DNA of 64,000 bases from Chamaecrista fasciculata (lineage: Eukaryota; Streptophyta; Magnoliopsida; Fabales; Fabaceae), in contig QANZ01009716.1 in assembly GCA_003254925.1 (NCBI GenBank), forward strand, positions 62,001 through 126,000, given 5' to 3'. A program made the translations under genes and the position numbers. Under the pieces are notes generated by a model. That model had not been told where the DNA came from. It saw only the letters and a list, made by a program, of their open reading frames with translations, and ran no database searches. How positions within the stretch are numbered: position 1 is the first letter of the stretch; every line of letters begins with the position of its first letter. Below are positions 12,226 through 23,999 of the stretch, piece by piece.

Positions 12226-13500
12226 TTGATTACATGGCATGTTAATTGCCACTTAAATATATATAACTAGTTTTCTATACATATGTTCCGTATTTTACGT
12301 AAAATTTATAAATTCTCTATAAATTTATTTGTTTAATATGAAGATAAAATTTACTTGTGTGTCAATTGATATATTATTACATAATTAACTGACAATATCA
12401 CGTCTTCAATTAATATTAGCATATCATCAATTTAATTAAATATTGGATTAATGAATTAACATTGATAATAAACAAATTTATGAGGGATTAAATTGTAAAA
12501 GAATTAAAATCATAGGAAATTTTACATTGATCCAAATTTTTTTTCGATGAAAATTTTAACAAAAGAAAATATTTTTAATAAAATAACCATAAAATATTTT
12601 TCATACTCGTGAAATTGGAATTCTTCGATAGGGTCATTTAACTTCAAAGTTCACTGTAACTTCTTTCAAAACAGTATGGTTGCACTTTTGACTTTCTTTT
12701 TTTTTGGGGGGGGTTTAATAGAAGAAGTTACACTTTTGACTATTGTTACATTAACATAACATTCAAGTATTTTCAACCTTAACGATTCAAACAGTCTTAA
12801 ACGTAAAAGTCAAAAGCACCCTTTGAATTCAAGACTAAAGGGAATTGTCAGGACTCATAAATATTACTTCAATATACAATCTGTTTCAAGTTTCAGTTTA
12901 TTATTCTCACGGTTATTAAGGTAACTCCATTTCAATAGTCAACTAACCATTTAATCTTATTCATCCTATATCTCCCATTAACACAATTTCAGAAGATTAC
13001 CAATTAAAAGGACTCAAAACGACATAAATAATATAATATAGAAAATATCATATTTATATATATATCTCTAAGTATCATAATATGATATATAGATAATGCC
13101 TCCCTCTATAGTCCATACTTTTGTAATATGTTATTCATGTGAAATGTTCAATTTAGTCTGGCATATTACAATATATATGTCTAAAAAATTTAAGTGGAAG
13201 TAAGTATCATCCACAAGAGTCAAGGAAAATTTCATGTAAGGATTTATAAAAAATTTTTATATCATCTATTAAATAAAACTTTTATATTGATGAGAAGATT
13301 CAAATCTTTACAATTTTAAGATAAATGTCTGAATCTTAACGAGTTTCGTCACTTTTTATTGACCATATTACAAGATACTTAAAAGTACACAAATGACAAA
13401 CAAAATTAACTAGTTGAAACCCAATTTGACACCACATGTAGGATTGATATATGGATGAAGATATACATGAGTGAGAGGATAGAGCTTAGAAGTGAACTGA
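12226..13500. other. Intergenic, AT-rich, nothing recognised
   Basis: AT-rich sequence between the Pack-MULE and the 3' end of the receptor kinase gene. No ORF of note, no clear inverted repeat and no RNA gene. The part next to 13525 probably includes the receptor kinase 3' UTR. Confidence 0.45.
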
Positions 13501-13524
13501 AGTCTTTGTGTAATGAGTTTTTTT

Positions 13525-16500
13525 TTAAGAGATGTTGATTTCTGCTATCACTACTGGTCCTCTTGAAGATTGTCCAGGAAACATAGAATATTCTGGGGGA
13601 GTAGGCTCCTCTGCAAGAGTATATAGATCAACACTTACATTTTCCTCTGTTTTATGCTTAATTTTCTTGATCATTCCCACCACATCTCTCATTGTTGGTC
13701 TATTTTTTGGGACATTATTCAAGCACAATAGAGCAATGCCTAAAACCTTCTTCATCTCTTCTATTTCAAATTCTGGTGCAGATCGTAAGTTTGAGTCTAG
13801 GATTTCAACATCTTGTCCCCTTTTTTGCCTCACCCATTCTTCAATGTGTAACTCATTTGGTATGCTTGGATCATTTGGTTCCTTCCCTGTCATCACTTCT
13901 AGCATAACCACACCAAAACTATATACATCACTCTTCTCTGTGATCCTCATCATGTACCCATACTCTGACAATTAACATTAATTGCAAGAGTTAGAGTCAA
14001 CTTCACAAATATAATATAAGCAAAAGCACCTTTTTCGTCATCAGATTTTACATTAATTTTAATTTCATCCTCAACGTTTGTTTACTGCTAGTTTCATTTT
14101 CAAAGTTTCATATTTTTTGTTGATTTCATCTTTGTCAATTTTCATCTAATAAATCAACGGCATATTCCATCGTGGTTTTCAATATGAGTTAGAATGTGCA
14201 TTTTTTGTCTAACAATTAATGTTACATTACATGTTATTAGCCACATGAAGGATGCCGTTAATTTAGTGAATAGAATAAGATCAAACGATAAAATCAACCA
14301 AAATTTAAAACTTTGGGTACAAAATTGAAAATTGAAATAAAGTTTGAGGATAATAAAATATTTTTGATTTTGTAAGACACAATAATTAAATTTACCTGGA
14401 GCAATATACCCAAAAGATCCAGCCACTGAATTAGAGGACCTGAAAGAGCCATTATCATCAACAATCCTAGCCAAGCCAAAGTCAGCAATGTAAGCTTCAT
14501 ATTGTTCACCAATGAGAATGTTGCTGGATTTAATGTCTCTGTGCACTATTGGAGGGTCACAATGATAGTGAAGATATTCAAGGCCTTGTGCAGCACCCAA
14601 CAAGATTTGGTACCTAACTTTCCACTCCAAAGGAGGAGTTTCATCATTTCTCTCATGAAGTAGACTACCCAAGCTCCCTTTTGGGATATAGTCATACATT
14701 AACAATATGGTGCTTTGATTCCAACAATATCCTAGGAGTCTTACAATGTTGTTATGTCGGATTGAGCCAAGTATTCTCATCTCTCTTGAGAATGATTCAT
14801 GAAGCGCATCATTGTCTTGTGGCCTCAGTTTCTTCACAGCTATCACTTCATCATTACCAAAACTAGCAAGATACACAACACCAGAATATCCTCTTCCAAT
14901 TATATTTTCATCAACTAAGCAATTAAGTACTTGCTCAACTGAGAAGTCTCTCTTCTGGAATAGAGTGAACTGCCATTTCTCTGAGTTCCCCTTTTTTGAA
15001 TCATTGTCTTTGATGCTTCTTCTTATCTTTAAAATTGCAGCAATCCCCAATGACAGAAGTATCAGTGTCACCACTACCAGGAATCCGATCACTAGTTTAA
15101 TTGTTTTTGAGTTCTTTGATGGTCTTACACTCCTTACATGAGTTGAGAAGCATGAATCTTGGATGCTAGAACAAAGATGAGGATTTCCCTTGAGATCATC
15201 TTCAGATGAATTTCTAAAGATTCTAGTGTCAGGAAGATAGCCAGAGAAGTTATTGTAGGAGACATTGAGACTTGTGAGACTTTGAAGGCTAGAAAGTGGC
15301 AATAAATCTCCCTCTAGCATGTTATGTGAAATATCCATCACTGAGAGTTGACTCAATTGAGAGATTTGAGAAGGGATTGACCCGCTAAGAGAATTGTGGC
15401 TAAGGTTAAGAACAACTGAAAGAGTTTGAATACTACCCAACTCTTTTGGAATGCTTCCATTGAGTTCATTACTACTGAGATCAAGAGATTGGAGATTTGA
15501 ACACAGACCAAGGGATGCAGGAATCGGTCCAGAGAATGAATTTCTGGCTAGTATTAGTTTAAGTAGGGAAGAAAGGTGACCTATGCTTGTAGGTATCTGA
15601 CCTGAAAATCCATTTGAAGATGCTTTCAAGACTCTGAGATTGGGTAGTGATGTCAATGACATAGGAAGTGGACCTTGTAGCTTGTTATCACCAAGGTCTA
15701 TTTCTTGCAGCATTGAGCAACCTTCGATCGTATCCGGCACCATCCCGTATAGGAAGTTATTAGACAAATCCAAGAAATTCAAGTTCTTAAGACCTCCAAT
15801 TGTTTTAGGAATCTCACCAGAAATCCTATTGTTTGGAAGCATCACCCTTGTAAGAGAGGTGCAACTACCTATTTCTGGTGGAATTACACCTGATAAGTCA
15901 TTGGATACCAAGAGCAGCATAGAGAGTTTTGGAAGTTGAAATAAGCCTTTTGGAATGCTGCCAGTAAGTGGATTGAAAGACAAATCCAATTGGTTGAGGT
16001 TACTACAGTTGGCCAACGTATGAGGGATGGGTCCTTCAAGCATGTTCCGCCAAGCATAGAAAAATTGGAGATTCTGTAGCATCCCAAGCTCTGGTGGGAT
16101 CAAACCTGAGATTTGATTTATGTCAAGTTGTATGTTTTGCAAATTAATGGCATTTGACAAGTTTATAGGTATAGAACCAGAGATGCTATTATTACTGATC
16201 AGAAACTTTTCAAGTCTCAAAAGTCCACCTATTGACAAAGGAATAACCCCAGATAGAGAATTATTAGAAAGCTCAAGTATTTTCAAGCTTGTACAATTAC
16301 CAATCTCTTCAGGAATAGTCCCAACAAGACCATTTCCCCATAAATTCAAAGTCTGTAACTTTTGAAGCTTTCCGAGCTCCCGCGGAATAAATCCTGACAA
16401 ACTATTGTTATAAAGCTGCAAGTCAATAAGCTCTGAGCAATTACTTATATCTTGTGGGATCTTACCAGAAAGTTTAGCTTTATAAACATTTAAATGTTGA

Positions 16501-17240
16501 AGCTTGTTAAGCTTACCCAATGAAGATGGCAAAGAGCCAGATATGCTAGTCTCAGAAAAACCCAACTCTATCAATTTGCTGCAATTACCAAGCTCATCTG
16601 GTATATTCCCAGTAAGGTCTATGTTCCCTCCTGCTTTGAAAATCTCAAGTTTTGACAACTTTCCTATCAAAGGGGGTATAATCCCATTTAGCTTATTATC
16701 TTCAAGGAAGAGATATTTTAAGCTTTTGGAATTGCTTATTTCATGAGGGATTCTCCCATTGATAATATTTGAGGTTAAGGCCAAAGTCTCCAAATGTTGG
16801 AGATTCCCAATACTTGCAGGAATAGGACCAGTGAGATTGTTTGAGCAAAGATTAATGAGAGTGAGGGCAGAGCAAGCACCAATTTCAAAAGGGATATCTC
16901 CTGTGAGATTTGCATTTGATATGGTAAGTTTGGTTAGGAAGCGAAAGGAAGAGAGATTTGAAGGAAAAGGAAGAAAAAGAGGGACAAGGTTTATATTAAT
17001 TTCTGTAACAAAACCTTGAGGAGAACATGTTATGGAGGTCCAATTACATGGATTTTGGTCATGAATGTTCCAATCAGAGAAATTTGAAGGGGGTGGTGAG
17101 GAAGAAGTGTGAAGCCATGAATAAAGGAGATAAGCTTCATGGTTACAAGAGAAAGCAGGTACATGAGTATACAATAAGAGACTAGTGAGGAAGAGAAAGG
17201 TGGTGAAAAGTGAAGAGACAAAGGAGTAGAAGAATAACAT
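13525..17240 (-). CDS. LRR receptor-like kinase, class XI, RGF/GLV-receptor (RGI)-like
   Basis: A plasma-membrane receptor kinase of 1094 aa. Exon 1 is 17240-14396 and exon 2 is 13964-13525, joined within the P-E codon of the kinase APE motif (YIAPEYGYM). Order: signal peptide about residues 1-30; LRR N-terminal cap with the CNW pair; more than 20 leucine-rich repeats; a single membrane helix near 705-730 (LVIGFLVVVTLILLSLGIA); kinase with IGRGYSGVVY glycine loop, AVKKL lysine, HRDIKSSN catalytic loop and ADFGLARI. All catalytic residues are present and it is an RD kinase. The closest remembered relatives are Arabidopsis RCH1/RGI2 (At5g48940) and At3g24240, receptors for sulfated root-meristem growth peptides. 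The LRR motif equivalent to their RAGG reads KAGG here (IFKAGGNIDL). The intron holds a foldback repeat. The family is certain; the ligand is inferred. Confidence 0.93.
14050..14350. repeat. Foldback MITE inside the receptor kinase intron
   Basis: The left arm (about 14056-14165) and right arm (about 14240-14345) are imperfect inverted repeats built from phrases like 'aattttaatttcatcctcaa' and its complement. The same architecture and phrases occur at about 53405-53712. Ends and target duplication could not be fixed. Confidence 0.5.
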
Positions 17241-17284
17241 TCTGAGGACTTGTCTTGTGGAAGATCAGTGAAAATGTATGTATG

Positions 17285-17292
17285 TATTTATA
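17285..17292 (-). promoter_or_regulatory. TATA box of the receptor kinase gene
   Basis: TATAAATA on the minus strand lies 45 bp upstream of the ATG at 17240. With the usual 25-35 bp spacing this implies a very short 5' UTR of roughly 10-25 nt. Assigned by sequence and position only. Confidence 0.5.
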
Positions 17293-17299
17293 GTTGGCC

Positions 17300-18570
17300 T
17301 TTTGCAAGCAAGCATTGAATCTCAAGCAAAGTTTATGTATTGATATGATATTAAAAAATGGAGTTAATTAGAACAAAAGGACACAAATTTACATATTCCC
17401 TAGAATTCATAAAACCTACACAAGCACCACCTAAATGTTTGTGAGGCCAATAAAATATGCGAAGTGAAAGGAGTTACTTGTCCATAAACAATAGAGTAAG
17501 AAATCCTCATTAATGCTTTTGACTATATTTCACCTTTTTTAAAGCTATTTAATACTTTCTTAATCAACAAACTTAAAAAAACCCCTTTGTAATTGTAAAT
17601 ACATAGAGACACATAGGCAGATATTCTGCAAAACTCTTGAGTTCTGTTTTATTGTAGTAAGTGCAAAGTTTTTGAAGGTATGTTACATTTTAGTTCATCC
17701 TTCAATTCCCAAGGCCCGAGTTACGTCATGTATTTTTCTTAAACACTAGTTACGTCATGATGTAATGGTAATTTAGTATAGTTAACCCATTAGATAACAT
17801 AAGATGATTAAAGAAACATTGAAATAAAATACAATGAGTCCTACTTCTAATTGCTCAACCAGCAAGCCAGTTTGCAACAAAATTTGCCTTTCAAACCATG
17901 GGTCACTCCATCAAGAAAAGAAAAAAGCATGGATAAATATCACTTGTGACGATCTTTTTGACTCATATGATCTTAAAGTCAAAAGTTAAAACCACTCCAT
18001 AAATTCAGGACCAACACTCAAGGCTACTGTAACTGTTAATTAGACTCATTAACTGCTATGAATATCTTTAACATATACTACTTTGTTTCAAGTTTCAACT
18101 TCTCTCTCTTAATTTGGTTCTTCATGTTTTTTATTTTTTATTTGATTCCTTCCAATTTTCTTCATATTCTATTTACTTTGTTAATCCACTAATAATTTTA
18201 TATATTCAATTAATATTATTTTATAAGATTTATATTCTTTTCCCTCTTCTTCTTCCTTTCTCTTTCTAACTCTATAAAAAATAGGAAAAAAAAATATAGA
18301 AGTTAATTTAAAATAAATGAAATATTTAACAAGTAAATTTTTTTTCCTTGTATATTCAATACTTTTCCACTCATCCTCTTCTTTCCGAGTCCAAAACTAC
18401 AAATTGTTACAAATTGCTTTAACAAGTAAATTTTCTATTTAATTAAAGTTAAAAATGAAAAATATAAAATATAAAATATATAAAATTAATTTTAAACAAA
18501 TGAAATATTTATAACCTATTTAAAATCTATCCCACACTGTAGAAGATGTGAGTATTTGAACAATTCAATT
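17300..18570. other. Intergenic between divergent receptor kinase and MPH1 genes
   Basis: AT-rich spacer holding the upstream regions of two divergently transcribed genes. No coding sequence is recognisable and no repeat has definable ends. Confidence 0.45.
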
Positions 18571-18579
18571 TTTTTCTGG

Positions 18580-19030
18580 TAAATTTGGTTGTGAACCATT
18601 TTCACTTTGTTATTATGTATGATTTTCCAAAATGACACTTTGGTATCATGTTCTTTGCATTATATTGTTAACACTTTGGCACCCAAATTTATTTTTCTAT
18701 TAAGTTTTGACGGCGAAGTCGCACGTGACTATCACGTACACAATAAAAACACCCAAATGTCTATTTTTCTGTAATTTTTCAAGATTCAAATGGTAAAATA
18801 TTTCAAAATCCTCTCACTTCAAATCTCAATGTTTTTCACGATTTTTTAGTGTTTTAACGTCTGAATCATGAAAAATGAGAGGAAAATAAACATTTGAGTG
18901 TTTTTATTGTACAAGTGATGTTCACGCGTGACTTTGCTGTCAAAAAATAAATTTAGATACAAAAAACATAGTATCACAGTGAAAAAGATCTATAGAAAGG
19001 GGTACCAATATAATGCATAATTTATCCTCC
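18580..19030. repeat. Foldback (long inverted repeat) element upstream of MPH1
   Basis: Two arms, about 18640-18775 and about 18870-19025, are imperfect inverted complements. Shared phrases include 'gcattatattg', 'acaataaaaacac' and 'caaatgt'. They surround a short spacer. Organisation resembles the MULE-type foldbacks elsewhere in the window, but the outer ends and target duplication are unclear. Confidence 0.5.
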
Positions 19031-19177
19031 TCTTTTTTCACATTTTAGTCTCAATGTAATTTATCCTCCAGATTGTTGATATGTAGGTGTATGTGTCCAA
19101 GTGTCCACACATAGCCCACTCAAATCCTGCCTTCCATCTTCACCACCCACCCGCCACAAGTCACCCATCTTCAACTT

Positions 19178-19199
19178 TCTTTCTTTCTTTCTTTCTTTC
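19178..19199. repeat. TTTC microsatellite in the MPH1 leader
   Basis: About five tandem TTTC units lie some 120 bp upstream of the MPH1 ATG, in pyrimidine-rich sequence typical of plant 5' UTRs. Confidence 0.6.
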
Positions 19200-19316
19200 C
19201 CCTTCATTCCTTACTGGGTTTTTTTTCTTCTCTCATATAATCGTTTTTTCCTTCACTTCAAGTTTTAATTTCTAAATCTAACATCGCATCGTTGGCTTCT
19301 TCTTGATTTACCCATA

Positions 19317-19938
19317 ATGGCTTGTGCATTGCAAGCAACCTTAGCTGCCAATACCTGCGCGTTTTCTACACGCAAGTTCTTCATGAAACACCAGAGAGTC
19401 AGTAAGCGAAACTCTAATTTGTTGTTCACAGTGAGAGCTTCCTCTGAAGATGATGATTGCAATGAGGAAGAATGTGCCCCCGATAAGGAAGTGAGTTCAA
19501 TTTCCCCCCCTTTTTTTTTTAGTTTTTGGGATGCTATAATTTCGTAGTTCTATTGATTACTAATCGTTTGTTTAATTTGTGGGTAAAAATAAAATGCTTG
19601 TAAAATTATAGTGGAGTGTGGGTAGTACTTGGTACTAGAGAAAATGCTTGTTAGGATTATCATAAATTTGTTTATATTGGTTAACTTAATTATGGGCTTA
19701 ATGAATTTAAACTTGCTTAACCTGGTGGTTTGGGAGAGTGGGTTTTGCTTGTTAGGATTTTAAGCTATGTATAGCTATAATTTTTGCTATGATGAAGCAA
19801 ATTTAAGTTACTTAACCTGGTGATTAAATTATAGCTTATACAAAATTTAAACTTACTTAACCTGGTGCTTGTTAGGTTTCTCCTAATCTACCAAAAAAGA
19901 AAGAAAAAAAAAACTTAGTTTTGGATATTTTTTCCTGG

Positions 19939-19979
<41 letters not shown>

Positions 19980-22424
19980 GGTTTCCGGCTTTGCCTACCT
20001 GGACCTGACCGTGTACCCGGCTATAGTGAGAGGGTCTCCTTGCGTTGGTCCTTTGTTATATACTTTTAGGATGACAATGTTACCATTATTTGTTGTCAAG
20101 GCAGGCATAGCACATTGTTAGAGTATAAAAAGGAGCATTGGTATGATTGGTGTTTATGTAATCCACACACTCTCAAAGTGCACTTGTAAGGCTAATTTGC
20201 TTTAAATAATCTTATGCATACTGTGGACTTGCATTTTTTACTTGTAAGTTTGTAATTATCATTTCCTATGGCAACAATATAATTATTTGTTTGTTATTTT
20301 TGATATGCTGCTGTAGATGTAAATTAACATCACTAAGGTTTAGTAGAAGCTTTGTCTTCAAAATTTTATTATGGGAAAATCACAAGAAGTGAAGCATGCA
20401 ACTAAATCTGATTTATGTGCATAAACACACTGTATGAAAACACATAATGATTTTTTTTTTCAAGATCTGTTCAGTGGTTTACACTTTACAAAATGTAGAA
20501 AATTATCTATTTGTTGACAGGCCTTTGTGTATGAACCAATATGTATTTCGGTATCACCTATAACCTTGTGCCGTGTGCTTCGGATCGTTGCTGTTTCAAG
20601 TTTTACCTGCTCCCTAATCCAAATGGTTAAAAATGGATGATAACATGTCTGTTAATGATGATTTTAGGTTGGGAAGGTCAGTGTGGAATGGCTAGCTGGG
20701 GAGAAAACCAGAGTGGTTGGTACTTTTCCTCCTCGTAGGAAGGGTTGGACGGGCTATGTTGAGAAGGACACTGCCGGACAGACAAACATATACTCAGTTG
20801 AGGTTAGTGATTTTTAGTTCTCTAGATTATTGAAGATTACTGTCTTATAAATTATAATATTGTGTTTTTTGTTTTTTTTAATATTTCCTGCATCCTTTTT
20901 GATGTTTACCAAACTAGATTTTTAAACATCACACACTTGCTTGGAAATCTTGCTAAACATAACATGTTTGATCTTAGAAAATCTGAAATGAAAAGAAAAA
21001 ATGAGTTGTATATGCCTTTTTTAATATAGGAAACTGATTTTTTTTTTTAGCGTAGATTAATGATTTGGTCGTTGAAAGATCATAGATTTCTCAATTTAAT
21101 CCCTAAAATATAAAATCATAAGATTTAGTCATCGAAAGATGCAATTACAATCAATTTGATCGTTTTGTTAAAGATACTACAACAACAACAGCAATCAAAG
21201 TCTTTTCCCACTAGGGGAGATCGACTATATGGACCAGCCGACCCCAACATGTTCTATCTTTACACATTTCCACAGTTAGATTATTAATGACTAAATCTTT
21301 AATAAAATCTAATATGAAATTTGATGATAAGTCCATTGTGATTTTAAGTTTTGTTGACATTACGCCTACCAATTGATGATTAAAAATCAAATTAGTCGTT
21401 AAATTTAAATGAATATCTTAATAGTGACTAAATTGATTGTAATAGTGTCTTTCAGGGATTAAATCTTATAATTTTAGGGACAAATTGAGAAATCTATCAT
21501 CTTTTAGAGATCAAATCGTTAATTTATTACTTTTTTTTTTTACTTTTATGTCATACTAATGTGCTATTAATAGGTTTCCAAATGTTTTGAAAATTTAGAT
21601 ACTCACATGTGAAACAACATCTAAAGAAAAGTCAGAAGTTTGAAATTCATATAGCTCATGAAGAATATTTTTTAATTACGAAACATAAACAACCCATGAA
21701 CTCACTCAAGAACATTTAAGATCTAAAGTATTTATATATATGATATAAAAGGTACTCACTTAGATGTCATCTTTGGTAAGTTCTTTCTCTCGCTTATGGA
21801 TGGATTTTTGGGTCGGCTTGGTCTACCTAGATTGGTAGCCTAAGCCAATGAGAGAAGGTAAAATTATCTTGTGTGCTTGGGGGTGCACGAACAATGGACT
21901 GGTTCGGTACGTGGGCCCCACATTTATCGATCCAATTTGACCAGTCCATCATAGTTTCTCCCTCTGCATGCAAAAATTGCTCCATTTTCAACATGTCTAA
22001 ATGGCTACCCTATGATTTTCTCACACTCTTGGTAGAACTCTGATGTTAATTTGATACATTCTGATCTTTCCAGCCTGTAGTTTATGTGGCAGAAAGTGCC
22101 ATAAGTTCAGGAGCTGCTGGTTCTTCCTCGGACGGAGCCGAGAATACAGCAGCAATTGCTGGAGGCCTCGCCCTGATCTTTGTTGCTGCAGTATCATCGG
22201 TAGTGCTACAAGTTGGTAAAAACCCACCTCAGGTGCAGACAGCTGAATATTCAGGACCATCACTTAGTTACTACATCAGCAAGTTTAAACCACCAGAACT
22301 TGTTCAAGCTTCCGTACCCAGCCCGGTTGAAGCGCCATCAGTTTCGGTTGATCAGCCTGAATCCTCTTCACCAGAAGTTCCCCAAGTTCAGGCACAGACC
22401 ACTGATGTGGATGTTGTCTCATAG
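19317..22424 (+). CDS. MPH1: Thylakoid proline-rich protein MPH1 (PSII maintenance under high light)
   Basis: Three exons (19317-19490, 20668-20802, 22074-22424) give 219 aa in continuous frame. The order is a basic, Ser/Thr-rich chloroplast transit peptide of about 42 residues ending at VRA; an acidic patch (EDDDCNEEE); a small conserved domain (KVSVEWLAGEKTRVVGTFPP, then RRKGWTGYVEKDTAGQ); one membrane helix ([20 protein letters not shown]); and a Pro/Val/Gln-rich tail ending DVDVVS. This matches Arabidopsis At5g07020, shown in the literature to associate with photosystem II and protect it in high light. Exons 1 and 2 each end at a standard donor (GTGAGT, GTTAGT). Intron 1 carries a TA microsatellite near 19944-19974; intron 2 carries a MITE. 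The protein looks intact. Confidence 0.9.
19944..19974. repeat. TA dinucleotide microsatellite
   Basis: An uninterrupted TA tract of roughly 15 units in intron 1 of MPH1. Confidence 0.85.
21050..21535. repeat. Foldback MITE in MPH1 intron 2, interrupted by a LINE tail
   Basis: The left arm begins 'gattaatgatttggtc' near 21055 and the right arm ends 'gatcaaatcgttaattta' near 21525, its reverse complement. Internal blocks such as 'aatttaatccctaaaat' are mirrored too. The element at 51484-51822 has the same ends and interior, so this is one family with two copies here. Confidence 0.6.
21178..21285 (-). mobile_element. 5'-truncated LINE (RTE-like) 3' end
   Basis: Read on the minus strand the segment ends '...cccctagtgggaaaag' followed by a degenerate TTG repeat ('ctgttgttgttgt'). 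Plant RTE-clade LINEs characteristically end with a CTAGTGGG-like block and a TTG-repeat tail. Only the tail remains. It interrupts the MITE at 21050-21535, so it inserted later. Confidence 0.5.
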
Positions 22425-22825
22425 GCAATTAATAGCAGAGAAGCTTATATTGTATCTATAGTATACTTTTTCCATACAATGAGAATGAGTTAATATGATG
22501 GCAATTTGTCAAGTCTTTCCAATGTGTATATTTTTGTCACGTAAAATTTTTTGAAGTATACTTACTCTTGTTGGTTTTTTTTTTTTTGATCAAAACTCTT
22601 GTTGGTTAAATATATGTCTTGGTCTCTAATTTTGATCATTTGAAGTGAGAAACTCCTAAGATAAAAGGATTAGTTAATTGAGGTAAAACTCCTAAAATAT
22701 TGGAGTGCCTTGTCTCCATTCACATTTTAAAAGCTCTAGTCTGATCCCTTTACAGTTTTTTACATTTTTCTCTTTGCTTGCATCCCTTACCATTGTTTCA
22801 TTTCTTAGCATTTGAGAAGGAAAAA

Positions 22826-23198
22826 TGTTGGAATTTTCTTTAGCCAATGGATCATAGGCATAATATAAAACACTCTAATAAATCAATAAATAATAATACA
22901 TACCTCTTGTATCAGAATATAGGGTAGTCTTCCTCTCCTTATCAACATCAAGGGACTGCCCTAAAGGAGAGGCTAGGTCAAAAAGTTAATTGGATAGGGG
23001 ACTCAACCCTGAATTTATAGAGAGGACTGACAATTATTCACTAGCTCATTAGCCCAACACTAATCACATTGCATCATTATTAAGCCCAAGGCCCATTCAA
23101 AAGGGTGAGACCAAAACCTAATTTAATCACAATTATTCAAAAGTATTTTAAATAAAATAAAATTCTAATTAATTAAGCTCAATAAAATAATTCCAACA
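22826..23198 (-). mobile_element. Solo LTR (Copia-type)
   Basis: A 373-bp unit with a perfect 10-bp terminal inverted repeat (TGTTGGAATT ... AATTCCAACA), hence TG...CA ends. On the minus strand it has a TATA-like CTATAAATTC box and GGGCC/GGGCT blocks common in plant LTRs. The flanking 5-mers (aaaaa, cagaa) do not match, so the target duplication has been lost or one end recombined. No internal retroelement sequence adjoins it. Confidence 0.65.
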
Positions 23199-23632
23199 CA
23201 GAAAACATTATATGAAGTGTCTTATATGTTTGTCATAATTTTTTCTTAATCATAAGTTTTATTTGTATATTTTTTCTATTATAATTGATCATACAAAATA
23301 ATTTGTCTTCCGTTATTTTCTTGTGCCCTGAATTTGTGTCGTGTTTTATTTTTATTGGGAAGTCATGTAAGTGTTTTATTTAGATTGGGAAGTCATGTAA
23401 ATGGACTTATATAACTATAATCCTTTAAAGAAGCAATTGAATTTGCAATCTTTTATTTATTTATTTATTATACTATGTATTTCAACCAACTTCTAGTAAT
23501 GTTAGAAATATAATTTCTAGTACTAAAAACATAATTTCACATTTATTTGTTTTAATACTGGAAGATAAAATCATAAAATCTAAATTTGAGTGTCTTAAAA
23601 TGCAAAACTAAAGGGCTCTATTTTTTATTTTC

Positions 23633-23835
23633 TTGTCGATAAAGGTTTGACCCAGTTGGTAAGGAGTCGACTCATAACCTACAAGATCGTGAGTTCAATT
23701 CTCACACTCGATGTGAGGACCTTGTTGATAGACGATCTGTAAGTACCTCTTTAAGCGTTCATAGAATTTGGAGGTCTGCCTCGGCCTTGAGAGCCCCGTG
23801 CCCAACTCACCAAAACTTTTAACTAAAAAAAAAAA
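23633..23835 (+). mobile_element. tRNA-derived SINE (tRNA-Met-like head)
   Basis: About 203 bp. The head resembles an elongator tRNA-Met gene: 'cccagttggtaaggag' as A box, 'ctCATaac' anticodon region, and 'gtgagttcaattctcac' as B-box/T-arm. The body continues to 'cgtgcccaactcaccaaaac' and ends in an A-rich tail. Direct repeats of 19 bp flank it, differing at two positions (23614-23632 and 23836-23854). Pol III box promoter, A tail and long target duplication together define a SINE. Confidence 0.75.
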
Positions 23836-23999
23836 GGCTTTATTTTTTGTTTTCAAGGCAAAACACCAACTTTAAATAATATAAACCCACTTCTATGAAG
23901 TATCTAAGCTTGAAAACTTGAGGATATTGTTGTCCAATTCATCATAACAAATATTATAGCTTATACATAGCTGTGCTATTAAATTTCGTAATTATTTGT

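Noticed and set aside
13532..13975. A 147-codon plus-strand ORF over the receptor kinase last exon
   Set aside because: Antisense shadow of the conserved kinase domain.
14154..14395. C-terminal 80 codons of the long receptor kinase ORF
   Set aside because: They read through the intron after a clear GT donor at 14395. The true protein continues at 13964 with the kinase EYGYM motif.
23640..23715. Possible tRNA-Met gene
   Set aside because: Arms do not pair into a full cloverleaf, and the unit continues into a body with an A tail and a 19-bp duplication, so it is a SINE.
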